64,000 nucleotides of DNA from Streptomyces paradoxus. Its GTDB lineage: Bacteria > Actinomycetota > Actinomycetes > Streptomycetales > Streptomycetaceae. The translations under genes and the position numbers were made by a program. Under the pieces are notes generated by a model. That model had not been told where the DNA came from. It ran no database searches and was given only the letters and a program-made list of their open reading frames with translations. Where the stretch lies: positions 676,186 through 740,185 of the forward strand of contig NZ_JACHGV010000001.1 of assembly GCF_014202475.1 (NCBI RefSeq), written 5' to 3'. Shown piece after piece: positions 45,609-54,595 of the stretch; the stretch's first letter is position 1; each line of letters begins with the position of its first letter.

Positions 45609-46127
45609 TCAGTGCTTCACGACGAACTTGAAGGCGATGATCAGCAGACCGAGCAGCAGGTTCACCGCCGCCGAGGCGGCCAGCTGCCCCCGGGAGGCAC
45701 CGGCCCGGACCGCCGCGGCGACCGACCAGCCGACCTGCTCCGCCACGGCCACGGCGAGCGCCAGCCACACGGCGCCCTGTATGTCCAGCCCGAGCAGGGG
45801 GCTGACGGCGACAGCGGCGGCGGGCGGGACCGCGGCCTGCACGATCGGCCACTCCTCGCGGCACACGTGCAGGACGGTCGCGCGGTCGACGGCCCGCTGC
45901 GCCAGCCGCGCTCCGAACAGCTGCGCGTGCACGTGCGCCAGCCAGAACACCCCGCCCGTCAGCACGAGCAGCAGCACCAGTTCCAGCCGGGGCAGCGCGC
46001 CCAGGGTTCCGGCCCCGATCACCACGGAGGCGGCGAGCATGGCCCCGTAGACGCCGCCGGTGTAGTCGGCGTGGGCCCGGCGCTCCGCGCTCCGTGCCCT
46101 GCGTGCGGCACCGCGGTCCGTGGCCAT
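45609..46127 (-). CDS. Integral membrane protein of unknown function
   Basis: A 172-residue protein with a basic N-terminus (RGAARRARSAERR) and about four to five helices; DYTGGVYGAMLAASVVIGAG begins the first, and HVHAQLFGARLAQ lies between helices. The pattern recalls small VIT/DUF-type actinobacterial membrane proteins but I cannot name it safely. Its ATG overlaps the MFS stop by one base (TGATG), so it is translationally coupled to that transporter. Confidence 0.75.
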   Translation of the reverse strand: MATDRGAARRARSAERRAHADYTGGVYGAMLAASVVIGAGTLGALPRLELVLLLVLTGGVFWLAHVHAQLFGARLAQRAVDRATVLHVCREEWPIVQAAVPPAAAVAVSPLLGLDIQGAVWLALAVAVAEQVGWSVAAAVRAGASRGQLAASAAVNLLLGLLIIAFKFVVKH

Positions 46128-47734
46128 CAGACCCCTCCTTCGCCGGCGGGGCGCCGCGCAGGGCGCTGCCCCGCGGTCGGCAGATGCGAGGTGACCAGGA
46201 AACTGGCGACGGTGATCCCACCGGTGGCGAGGACGGCCGCCTTCAGCCCGTCGAGCTGGGCCGACGCGTAGGAGTCCGTGACCGCCTCGACCTCCGCGGG
46301 CGGCAGACCGGCCCGTTCGGCCGCCGAACGGACCTGGCCCGTGGAGACGAAGCTGACCCCGGCCTCCAGGGCCACGCCGGTCTGTCTGCGGGCCTCCTCC
46401 GACAGCCGGGGGTCGGCCTCGACCTGGGTGCTGAAGGCGTGCACCAGGGCCCCGATGAGCAGCGATCCGATGAGCGCGGTGCCCAGCGCGGAGCCCAGGT
46501 TCTGGGCCGTGAACTGGAGCCCTCCCGCCTCACTGCGCTCCTCCTCGCCGACGCCCGACTGGACGACGTTGCCCAGCTGCGAGGCGAGCAGGCCCATGCC
46601 CACGCCCAGCAGGGCCATGGCCCCGGCGAACTGGGCGTCGTCGATGGCGGGGTCGATCGTCGCCAGCAGCCACACGATCGCTCCCGCGAGGGTCAGCAGA
46701 GCCAGCCGCACCACCCGGCGCGGACCCGCCAGCCGGCCGAGCCGTGAGGCGAGCAGGGAGGCCGCGAGCATGGTGAGGGACACAGGGAGCAGCCGCAGGC
46801 CGGTCTCGAACGCGTCGAAGCCCTGCACCACCTGCAGGTACAGCGGGATCGTGAAGAACAGCCCCAGCAGGATGAGGTTCTGGCTCAGGAGCATCAGCAG
46901 ACCGGACCGCAGGACCGGTCTGCCCAGCAGTGGCAGGTGCACCAGGGCGTCGGCCCCCCGGGCGTCCCGCCGCCGCTCCCAGTGCACGAAGACGGACAGG
47001 ACCACCGCTCCTGCGCCGACGACGAACAGGGTGGGGGCGAAGCCCAGGACGGTGAAGGGCGGGTTGCGCGGCTGCACCCAGCCCCAGGTGCTGCTCTGGA
47101 GCACTCCGAGCACGCCCAGTCCGAGGCCGGTGGCGGAGAGCACCGCACCCACGGCGTCGAGCCGGGGCCGCGGTTCCCTCGGGGCCGTCCGGGGGATCGC
47201 GCGGTGCAAGAGCAGTACGGCCACGACGACCACGACCTCGCCGGCGAAGACCAGACGCCAGGTGAGGTACGTCGTCATCCAGCCGCCCAGCAGCGGGCCC
47301 ACCGCGATGCCGGCGCCGGCGAGGCCGCCTATCACGCCGTAGGCGACGGCCCGGTCCCGTCCGCCGTAGGACTCGGCGACGAGGGCCGCCATGGAGGGCA
47401 GGACCATGGCGGCGCCGATCCCCTCGATGACCGACCAGCCCAGGGCGAGGACCCACAGACTGGGCGCGACGGCGGTCAGGGCCGAGCCGGTGCCGTAGAC
47501 CGCCAGCCCCAGGAGGAACATGCGCCGGCGGCCCAGGACGTCGCCGAGCCGTCCGCCGACCATCATGAACGCCGCCATGACCAGGGCGTACAGGGTGATG
47601 ACCGCCTGGATGGCGGTGACCTCGGTGTCGAAGTCCTCGACCAGCTTGCTGATGGACACGTTCATGACGGAGGTGTCCAGCACCATCAGGAACTGAGCGG
47701 TGCCGAGGACGAACAGGGGGCGCCAGCTTCTCAC
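46127..47734 (-). CDS. DHA2-family MFS transporter
   Basis: A 535-residue 14-helix transporter of the EmrB/QacA type: LVLDTSVMNVSISKL near the start, GDVLGRRRMFLLGL as motif A, and GGLAGAGIAVGPLLGG as motif C. A large loop near 460-500 precedes the last helix. It probably exports drugs or metabolites; substrate unknown. It starts with GTG and lacks a strong ribosome site. The small membrane protein gene follows with a one-base overlap, and the island dyad D lies 35 bases upstream. Confidence 0.9.
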   Translation of the reverse strand: MRSWRPLFVLGTAQFLMVLDTSVMNVSISKLVEDFDTEVTAIQAVITLYALVMAAFMMVGGRLGDVLGRRRMFLLGLAVYGTGSALTAVAPSLWVLALGWSVIEGIGAAMVLPSMAALVAESYGGRDRAVAYGVIGGLAGAGIAVGPLLGGWMTTYLTWRLVFAGEVVVVVAVLLLHRAIPRTAPREPRPRLDAVGAVLSATGLGLGVLGVLQSSTWGWVQPRNPPFTVLGFAPTLFVVGAGAVVLSVFVHWERRRDARGADALVHLPLLGRPVLRSGLLMLLSQNLILLGLFFTIPLYLQVVQGFDAFETGLRLLPVSLTMLAASLLASRLGRLAGPRRVVRLALLTLAGAIVWLLATIDPAIDDAQFAGAMALLGVGMGLLASQLGNVVQSGVGEEERSEAGGLQFTAQNLGSALGTALIGSLLIGALVHAFSTQVEADPRLSEEARRQTGVALEAGVSFVSTGQVRSAAERAGLPPAEVEAVTDSYASAQLDGLKAAVLATGGITVASFLVTSHLPTAGQRPARRPAGEGGV

Positions 47735-47768
47735 CCGTCCATCGCAGCCGCAGAGCCGTCGTCGCGCC

Positions 47769-47785
47769 TCACCCGCCCCGGGCGA
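47769..47785. promoter_or_regulatory. Island dyad D
   Basis: TCACCCGCCCCGGGCGA matches TCACCCG-N3-CGGGTGA with one mismatch and fills most of the 75-base gap between the LuxR-type regulator and the MFS transporter gene. Confidence 0.6.
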
Positions 47786-47809
47786 GGGGGCGAAGCCGGA
47801 CCCGTGGGG

Positions 47810-50473
47810 TCAGAGGATCCGCGCGTCGCGTGCGCGGCGCACCGCGTCGCCGCGCCGGCTCACCGCGAGCTTGCGGTAGATGCTCTTCAGGTGGGTCTTC
47901 ACGGTGTTCACCGAGACGTGGAGGTCGGCCGCGATCTCCTCCGTCGACCTCATCTCGGCCAGCCTGCGCAGCACGTCACGCTCGCGCGCGCTCAGTTCCT
48001 CGACGACGAGCGCCGGTGGCTGCGGCTGCTCCGTGGGGGCGGGGGGACCGTGCCCGGGGCCGGGGACGAGCCAGCCGCCCGCCAGCTCCCGCAGGCGGCC
48101 CGTGCTAAGCAGCGGGCGGATCCAGGGGCCGGCTTCCAGGAACGGCAGGCGCAGCTGCTCGCGCCGGCCGTCCAGGAGGGCCCGGCCGAGCAGGCGGTGG
48201 GCGGCGGTGTGGTCGCCGAGCTCGTGGGCGGCCTGGGCGCGGACCAGCGTGGCCCGGACGGTCACCGCCGGCCCGGGCCGGTCGGTCTCCGGCAGGCTGT
48301 GGAGCATCTCCAGCGCTTCTGCGGGGTGGCCCGCGGCGAGCCGGGCCCGGGCGGCTTGCACGGTGCAGGCGGCCCGGCGGTCGGCCACCCGCTCGACGAC
48401 CTTCCGGGCCGGCTCGGGCTGCCCCTGGGCCAGGTAGGCGGCGGAGGCGAGGGCAGCGGCGTGGTCCTGGGCCCAGGGTGAGCTCACGACGGCCGGGACG
48501 ATCGCGTCCGCCGCCGCCAGTGCGGCCCGGGCGTCTCCCCTGGCGAGCAGCAGCCGGCCCCGGGTGAGCACCCGGCCCGCTTCCTCGACGGGATCCTCGC
48601 CGAGCAGGTGGGAGGCGGCGACCTCGTCGAGGAGCGCCTGCGCCTCGTCGAGTTCGTCACGGTCGATGAGGACGGCGGCCCGGACCAGCGTGCCGAGTCC
48701 GGCCCCGGACCGCTGGGGCAGGCTGTACCGCTGGGCCTGGCCGGCCGCCGCCAGGGCCTTGTGCTCCGCCCGGCCGAGCCAGCCGTTCAGGTAGTCGATC
48801 AGAGCCAGATGCCCGAGCGCCTCCCACCGGGGCAGCGCCATGGCCGCTCCGCCGGGTCGTCCGGCAACCGCCGACAGGACGGTACGGGCGTCCTCGAAGC
48901 GCCCGGCCCACAGCCGGGCGGAACCCAGGTGGGTGAGCAGCAGGGCGTTCAGCTCCGGGTGCTCGTCGAGCAGGTGCCCGGGAACCTCCGGCCGGAGGGC
49001 CAGTGCCTGCTCCGCGGCGCGCTCCGCCCTGCCCGGGGTTCCGGTCAGCCGCGCCGCCAGGGCCTCCAGCAGGGCGCAGGTGAGCCCGGCCGCCGCCGGG
49101 TCCGTCGCGCCGTCCCGCGCCAGTTCCTCCTCGGCCCGGTGCAGGTGCGCCAGGCCGTGTTCGACATCGCGGCCGGCCAGCTCGCGGGCCGCGCGGACGA
49201 GGTCCGGGGCCGGGCCCCTGACGTCGGGGCCCATCCGCTCGAACAGCGCGGTCAGGTCGTCGGAGCGCAGGCCGGTGAAGAGCTGACCGAGGGCGAGGTC
49301 GTCGACCACGGCCCGTGCGGTGAACTCCCAGTCGTCCGCCGCCGCTCCCTGGGCGAGCGCTTCGGGCAGGGCTCCGGAACGCCGCAGCCACTGGGCCGCC
49401 CGGCTGCGCAGTTCCGGCTCCAGGCCGGGGAAACGCTCGCGCAGGTGGGCGCGGAGGATCTCGGCGAACAGGGGATGCAGGCTGTACCACGAGTGGCCGA
49501 GGTAGTGGACGAAGGCGTTCTCGCGCTGCAACGCGGCCAGGATGGGCTCCGCGTCGGTGCGCTGTGTCAGCACGTTGACCAGGTCGGGGCAGCAGCGCTC
49601 CAGCACGCTGATGCGCAGCAGCAGGTCCTGTGTGTCGGGTGCCTGCCGGTCGAGCACCTCGGCCAGCAGGAAGTCGGCCACCGCGCTGTGGTCCGCCTCG
49701 AACTGCTTCAGGTAGGCGTGCGGGTCCGTGCCCTGCCGGGCGGCGAGTGCGCAGAGCCTGAGACCCGCGGCCCATCCCCGGGTCCGTTCCACCAGGGCCT
49801 GCACGGCGCTCGTGGACAGGTGGAGGCCGTGCCGTGTCAGGAGCTCATGGGCCTCGTCCGGGGTGAAGGCCAGTTCGGCGTCCCGGATCTCCGTCATCTC
49901 GCCGGACGCCCGGTAGCGGTGCAGCGGCAGCAGGGGTTCGGTGCGGGTGACCAGGATCAGACGCAGGCCACGCCCGGCGTGGTGCAGGACGAACTCCAGT
50001 TGCTCGGCGATCTCGCGGGAGACCACGCGGTCGAACTCGTCGAGGACGACGAGCGTGGATGTGTCCCTGCCCTCCAGATCGGCGGCGAGGCGGGTGAGCG
50101 TCCGCCGGTCCACGCGGCTCGCTTCCGCGGGGCTGCCGACCTCGCTCGCCACCGGCACACCGGCCGCGCGCAGGGCCTGCAGCACATGCGCCCAGAAGAC
50201 GCCGGGGGCCTGATCGGTGCTCTCGGCGGTGAGCCAGGCGACCGGTTGGCGCAGGCCGGAGGCCCAGTCGGCGACCAGGAGCGTCTTGCCGGCGCCGGCC
50301 GACCCGTTGACCATCGTCAGGGGCGTCCCCAGGGCCTGGTCGAGGTGCTCGGTCAGGCGTGGCCGGCGCACGAACATGGCGGGCCGGCTGGGCAGGGCGA
50401 ACCGGGTGCGCAGCATCGGGTCGCCGGTGGGGTCGGCGAACCCCGCCTCCGGAGTCTCATCGGTCGCGGCCAT
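47810..50473 (-). CDS. MalT/LAL-type LuxR family transcriptional regulator
   Basis: An 887-residue ATP-binding regulator. Walker A is GSAGAGKT (57-64), the Walker B region LVVLDEFD, and an arginine-rich NB-ARC-like stretch follows. The middle (about 380-800) is built of helical TPR-like repeats. A LuxR/NarL helix-turn-helix closes the protein (about 820-885; LSARERDVLRRLAEMRSTEE, VNTVKTHLKSIYRKL). Such proteins oligomerise on DNA when ATP and an inducer bind. It sits inside the membrane/stress island and is divergent from the amidotransferase, making it the best local candidate for recognising the repeated dyads. AGGGGTGAG precedes the ATG. Confidence 0.88.
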   Translation of the reverse strand: MAATDETPEAGFADPTGDPMLRTRFALPSRPAMFVRRPRLTEHLDQALGTPLTMVNGSAGAGKTLLVADWASGLRQPVAWLTAESTDQAPGVFWAHVLQALRAAGVPVASEVGSPAEASRVDRRTLTRLAADLEGRDTSTLVVLDEFDRVVSREIAEQLEFVLHHAGRGLRLILVTRTEPLLPLHRYRASGEMTEIRDAELAFTPDEAHELLTRHGLHLSTSAVQALVERTRGWAAGLRLCALAARQGTDPHAYLKQFEADHSAVADFLLAEVLDRQAPDTQDLLLRISVLERCCPDLVNVLTQRTDAEPILAALQRENAFVHYLGHSWYSLHPLFAEILRAHLRERFPGLEPELRSRAAQWLRRSGALPEALAQGAAADDWEFTARAVVDDLALGQLFTGLRSDDLTALFERMGPDVRGPAPDLVRAARELAGRDVEHGLAHLHRAEEELARDGATDPAAAGLTCALLEALAARLTGTPGRAERAAEQALALRPEVPGHLLDEHPELNALLLTHLGSARLWAGRFEDARTVLSAVAGRPGGAAMALPRWEALGHLALIDYLNGWLGRAEHKALAAAGQAQRYSLPQRSGAGLGTLVRAAVLIDRDELDEAQALLDEVAASHLLGEDPVEEAGRVLTRGRLLLARGDARAALAAADAIVPAVVSSPWAQDHAAALASAAYLAQGQPEPARKVVERVADRRAACTVQAARARLAAGHPAEALEMLHSLPETDRPGPAVTVRATLVRAQAAHELGDHTAAHRLLGRALLDGRREQLRLPFLEAGPWIRPLLSTGRLRELAGGWLVPGPGHGPPAPTEQPQPPALVVEELSARERDVLRRLAEMRSTEEIAADLHVSVNTVKTHLKSIYRKLAVSRRGDAVRRARDARIL

Positions 50474-50586
50474 GGGGCTCACCCCTGCCTGCCGTCCGTC
50501 AGTCGGTCCTGAACTGGCGATCGTCCTGATCAGCATCTCAGTGTTGGCTCTGCCGCGCACGCCCGGGCCTCACCGTCCCCCGTCAA

Positions 50587-50603
50587 CCACCCGTGGCGGG
50601 CGA
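50587..50603. promoter_or_regulatory. Island dyad E (weaker copy)
   Basis: CCACCCGTGGCGGGCGA matches the consensus TCACCCG-N3-CGGGTGA with two mismatches. It lies in the divergent region, 61 bases before the amidotransferase ATG and about 114 bases from the regulator start. Confidence 0.5.
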
Positions 50604-50663
50604 TGCGGCCACCGCTCCGGCCGGAGTCTCCTGGGGTCACCGCTCGGAACGGGAGGACCGACC

Positions 50664-51497
50664 ATGTGCCGCTGGCTCGCCTACTCGGGCACCCCCGTAC
50701 TGCTCGACGACGTCCTCTACCGCCCCGAGCACTCGTTGATCGACCAGAGCCTGCACGCGCGGATGGGGGTCGAAACCACCAACGGCGACGGCTTCGGCGT
50801 CGGCTGGTACGCGTGGCATCTGCGCACCCCGGCCGTCATCCGCGACACGGGTCCGGCCTGGAGCAACCGCAACCTGCGGGAGATCGCCGACCACGTCCGC
50901 TCGTCGCTCTTCTTCGCCCATGTGCGGGCCTCCACCGGCACCGCCGTGCAGCAGACCAACTGCCACCCCTTCCGGCACGGACGCTGGATGTGGATGCACA
51001 ACGGGGCGATCGCCGGGTTCTCCGCGCTGCGCCGGGATCTCATGCTGGCCATAGCGCCGGAGCTGTTCCCGTCACTGGAGGGCACGACGGATTCCGAGGT
51101 GATGTTCCACGTGGCCCTCACCCTCGGTCTCGACGGAGATCCGCCGGGGGCGGTGGCCCGGATGGCGGGGCTCGTCGAGCGGCTCGGGCACGAACACGGG
51201 GTGCCGGAGCCGCTCCAGATGACGGTCGCGGTGACCGACGGCGAGCGGGTGTGGTTCTTCCGGTACTCGAGCGGCGGAGCCTCGCGCTCGCTGTACTACA
51301 GCAGCCGGGTGGAGGACGTGCGTGCCCTGCACCCCGATCTCGCGTTCCTGAACCACATCTCGGACGAGACCCGGCTGGTGGTGTCGGAACCGCTGGGCGA
51401 CCTTCCCGGGGTGTGGAACACCGTGCCGGAGAACAGCTACGGCGTCGTCCAGCCCGGCCGGGATCTGCTGCGGCACTTCGAGCCCGAGCCCGTCTGA
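50664..51497 (+). CDS. Class II glutamine amidotransferase (YafJ/EgtC-like)
   Basis: A 277-residue Ntn-hydrolase. After removal of Met the nucleophile is Cys2 in MCRWLAYSGTPVLL; FFAHVRASTGTAVQQTNCHPF and WMHNGAIAGF are the usual glutamine-site blocks. Family members include EgtC of ergothioneine synthesis and YafJ, of unknown role. No EgtA/B/D/E gene is nearby, so EgtC function is unlikely. GGGAGGA precedes the ATG. It stands at the right end of the stress island with a dyad upstream. Confidence 0.9.
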   Translation: MCRWLAYSGTPVLLDDVLYRPEHSLIDQSLHARMGVETTNGDGFGVGWYAWHLRTPAVIRDTGPAWSNRNLREIADHVRSSLFFAHVRASTGTAVQQTNCHPFRHGRWMWMHNGAIAGFSALRRDLMLAIAPELFPSLEGTTDSEVMFHVALTLGLDGDPPGAVARMAGLVERLGHEHGVPEPLQMTVAVTDGERVWFFRYSSGGASRSLYYSSRVEDVRALHPDLAFLNHISDETRLVVSEPLGDLPGVWNTVPENSYGVVQPGRDLLRHFEPEPV

Positions 51498-51515
51498 GCG
51501 CCGGCGTCTCGCGGC

Positions 51516-52021
<506 letters not shown>

Positions 52022-52025
<4 letters not shown>

Positions 52026-53431
52026 GTCTGCCTCAGTCGCTTCCAGACGGCCTTCGCCGCGTTGTGCCCGGACATGCCGTGCACGCCGGGGCCCGGCGGG
52101 GTCGCCGACGAGCAGATGAAGACGGCGGGATGCGGGGTGCGGTACGGGAACAGGGTGGGCTTGGGGCGCAGCAGGAGCTGGAGGCCGGAGACCGCGCCGG
52201 AGGCGATGTCCCCGCCGATGTAGTTGGCGTTGCGGGCGGCGAGTTCGGGCGGGCCGGCCGTGGCGCGGGCCAGGACGCGGTCGCGGAACCCCGGGGCGAA
52301 GCGCTCCAGTTGGCGCTCGATGGTGTCGGTGAGGTCGCCGGTCCAGCCATGCGGGACGTGCCCGTAGGCCCAGAAGACGTGCTTGCCCGCCGGGGCCCGG
52401 GTGGGGTCGACGACGCTCGGCTGGACCGTGATCAGGAACGGCTTGTCGGGGGCCCGGCCCTCCCGGGAGACCGCGCGCAGGGCGGCACCGATCTCCGCGC
52501 TGCTCGCGCCGACCTGCACCGTGCCGGCGGCGCGGGCCTCCTTCGCGGTCCAGGGCACGGGGCCGTCCAGCGCGTAGTCGATCTTGAAGACGCCCGGTCC
52601 GTAGCGGTAGCCGGCGTAGTGGTTGCCGAAGCCGGCGATGCGGGCCAGGGCGGTGGGCGAGGTGTCGAAGACGTACGCCCGGGCCGGCGGCAGGTCGTCG
52701 AGGCGCTTGACCTCGTAGTCGGTGTGGACGCTGCCGCCGAGGTCCCGCAGGTAGGCGGCGAGGGCGTCGGAGAGGGACTGGGAGCCGCCGCGGGCGACGG
52801 GCCAGCCCCGGGCGTGCGCCGCGAGGGCGAAGACCAGGCCGATGGCGCCGGTGGCGAAGCCGCCGAGGGGGGCCATCACGTGGGCGACGAGCCCGGAGAA
52901 CAGGGCCTTGGCCGGTTCGTCGCGGAAGCGGCGCATCAGCAGCGTCGACGGGGGCAGTCCGGCCAGGCCGAAGCGGGCGAGGGTCACCGGGTCGCGGGGC
53001 AGCGCGGTCAGCGGCAGCGACATGAAGTCCCGGGCGAGGGTGTCCCACTTGGGCAGGAAGGGCTCGACGAGCCTGCGGTACGCGTCGGCGTCGCGCGGGC
53101 CGAAGGAGGCGGCCGTCTCGCCGACCGTCCGGGCCAGGACGGCCGCCGATCCGTCCGGGAAGGGGTGTGCCATGGGCAGCTCGGCGTGCAGCCACTCCAG
53201 GCCGTACCGCTCCAGCGGAAGGGCGCGGAACGCCGGGGAGTTGATGGCGAGCGGGTGGGCCGCGGAGCACGGGTCGTGCCGGAAGCCGGGGAGGGTGAGC
53301 TCCTCGGTGCGGGCTCCGCCGCCCACGGTGCTCCGGGCCTCGAAGACGGCGACGGAGAAGCCGCGGCGGGCCAGCTCCACGGCCGCGGTCAGTCCGTTCG
53401 GCCCCGCACCCACTACGACGGCATCGAGCAT
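52022..53431 (-). CDS. FAD-dependent oxidoreductase, phytoene-desaturase-like
   Basis: A 469-residue flavoprotein. The dinucleotide-binding motif [20 protein letters not shown] begins near residue 5 and the sequence [19 protein letters not shown] follows, as in CrtI/amine-oxidase-fold desaturases and the pyridine nucleotide-disulphide oxidoreductase (Pyr_redox-like, PYROXD2) group. The C-terminus [20 protein letters not shown] and [20 protein letters not shown] closes the FAD site. No carotenoid genes adjoin, so a PYROXD2-like role is more likely. The ATG has GAGGTG 7 bases upstream. The macro-domain gene overlaps its end. Confidence 0.88.
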
Positions 53432-53563
53432 CGACGGCACCTCGGACCCCTTCGTCAGCCGACGGCCACTGGGGATCAGGATATGCCCGGGGACTGACAG
53501 TCACCGGCCGCCGGTGGTTTCCGGCAGGGAAGGCCGCTTTGCGGCGACCGAATCCCCTCGCGT

Positions 53564-53590
53564 GCACACACTGCGTAGTCAGCTGTGTGC
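53564..53590. repeat. Inverted repeat before the FAD oxidoreductase
   Basis: GCACACA (53564-53570) and TGTGTGC (53584-53590) are perfect complements across 13 bases, about 133 bases before the oxidoreductase start and 21 bases after the phosphatase stop. It could be an operator or a terminator stem for the upstream gene. Confidence 0.35.
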
Positions 53591-53610
53591 GACACGCAAT
53601 GGCCCGCCGC

Positions 53611-54456
53611 TCATGCCCCGCCCGACAGCAGGCTCACCACCCGGCGGGCCGTGGCCGCGTCGCGGGCGGCGGTGAAGGGCAGGGCGTTGCCGCCCGCGAT
53701 GCGGAACGGCTCGTCCGCGAGCGTCAGGTGGGCGCCGCCGGCCTCCTCGACCAGCAGCAGCCCGGCCGCGTGATCCCAGGCCGCTTCCCAGGAGAACGCG
53801 ACCGCGTCGGACTCGCCGCGGGCGATGGCGAGATACTCCAGTCCGGCGGAGCCGCACGGGCGCGGTGCCACGCCGTCGGTGCGCAGGCCGAGCAGGGCGT
53901 GCTTCTGCTCGTCCGTCGTGTAGTCGGGGTGGGAGGTGGCCACGCGCAGGTCCCGGCCGGCCTCCGGCACTCCGGCGAACAGCCGCTCCCCGTCGAGGTG
54001 GGCACCCTTGCCCCGCAGGGCGGTGGCGAGCCGGTCGCGGGCGGGCGCGTACGTCCAGGACGCGAGCAGGGTGCCGCGGTGGGCCAGCGCGACCAGGGTG
54101 CAGAACCCGGCCTCGCCGCGGACGAACTGGCGTGTCCCGTCGACCGGGTCGACGATCCAGACCGGGGCGTCACCGCGTATCGCCCGGTACGACTCCGGGT
54201 TGGCGTGGACCGCCTCCTCGCCGACCACGACCGAGCCGGGCAGCAGGGCGACCAGCGCCTCGGTCAGGTACAGCTCGGCCTTGCGGTCGGCGTCGGTCAC
54301 CAGATCGTGCGGGCCGCTCTTCTGGTCGACCTCGTGCGCGGCCAGCCGGCGCCAGCGCGGCATGATCTCGTTGGCGGCAGCCTTGCGGATCGCCTCTTCG
54401 ACGTCGAAGGCGTGCTGTGCGAGAAACTCTTCGATGGTTTCGGTGCTGTCGTTCAC
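53611..54456 (-). CDS. Inositol monophosphatase family phosphatase
   Basis: A 281-residue Mg-dependent phosphatase. Metal-binding motifs are VVVGEEAVH, WIVDPVDGTRQFVRGEAGF and FSWEAAWDHAAG, in family order, though DGTxxF and WDxAAG are slightly varied. Relatives dephosphorylate inositol phosphate, histidinol phosphate or 3'-phosphoadenosine phosphate; the substrate cannot be told. The start is a GTG placed right after GGAGGG, an unusually short spacing, so a start nearby may be used instead. Confidence 0.87.
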   Translation of the reverse strand: MNDSTETIEEFLAQHAFDVEEAIRKAAANEIMPRWRRLAAHEVDQKSGPHDLVTDADRKAELYLTEALVALLPGSVVVGEEAVHANPESYRAIRGDAPVWIVDPVDGTRQFVRGEAGFCTLVALAHRGTLLASWTYAPARDRLATALRGKGAHLDGERLFAGVPEAGRDLRVATSHPDYTTDEQKHALLGLRTDGVAPRPCGSAGLEYLAIARGESDAVAFSWEAAWDHAAGLLLVEEAGGAHLTLADEPFRIAGGNALPFTAARDAATARRVVSLLSGGA

Positions 54457-54595
54457 CCCTCCATGACAACACGTGCCACTGACAGCGCGCGCCGGCCGGG
54501 TGCACCGCGGGTGGCACCGCGATGAACAGCGGGGCGTCCGGGGGCGGTCGGACGGCGGTGAGTCCGCGGGCGCGCACCCGAGACCGGCCGGCCGG

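Noticed and set aside
50570-50590. TCACCGTCCCCCGTCAA as a further island dyad
   Set aside because: Only the left half matches the consensus.
50664-51497. Amidotransferase as EgtC of ergothioneine synthesis
   Set aside because: No EgtA, EgtB, EgtD or EgtE gene is nearby, and many Streptomyces class II amidotransferases of this size are unrelated to ergothioneine.
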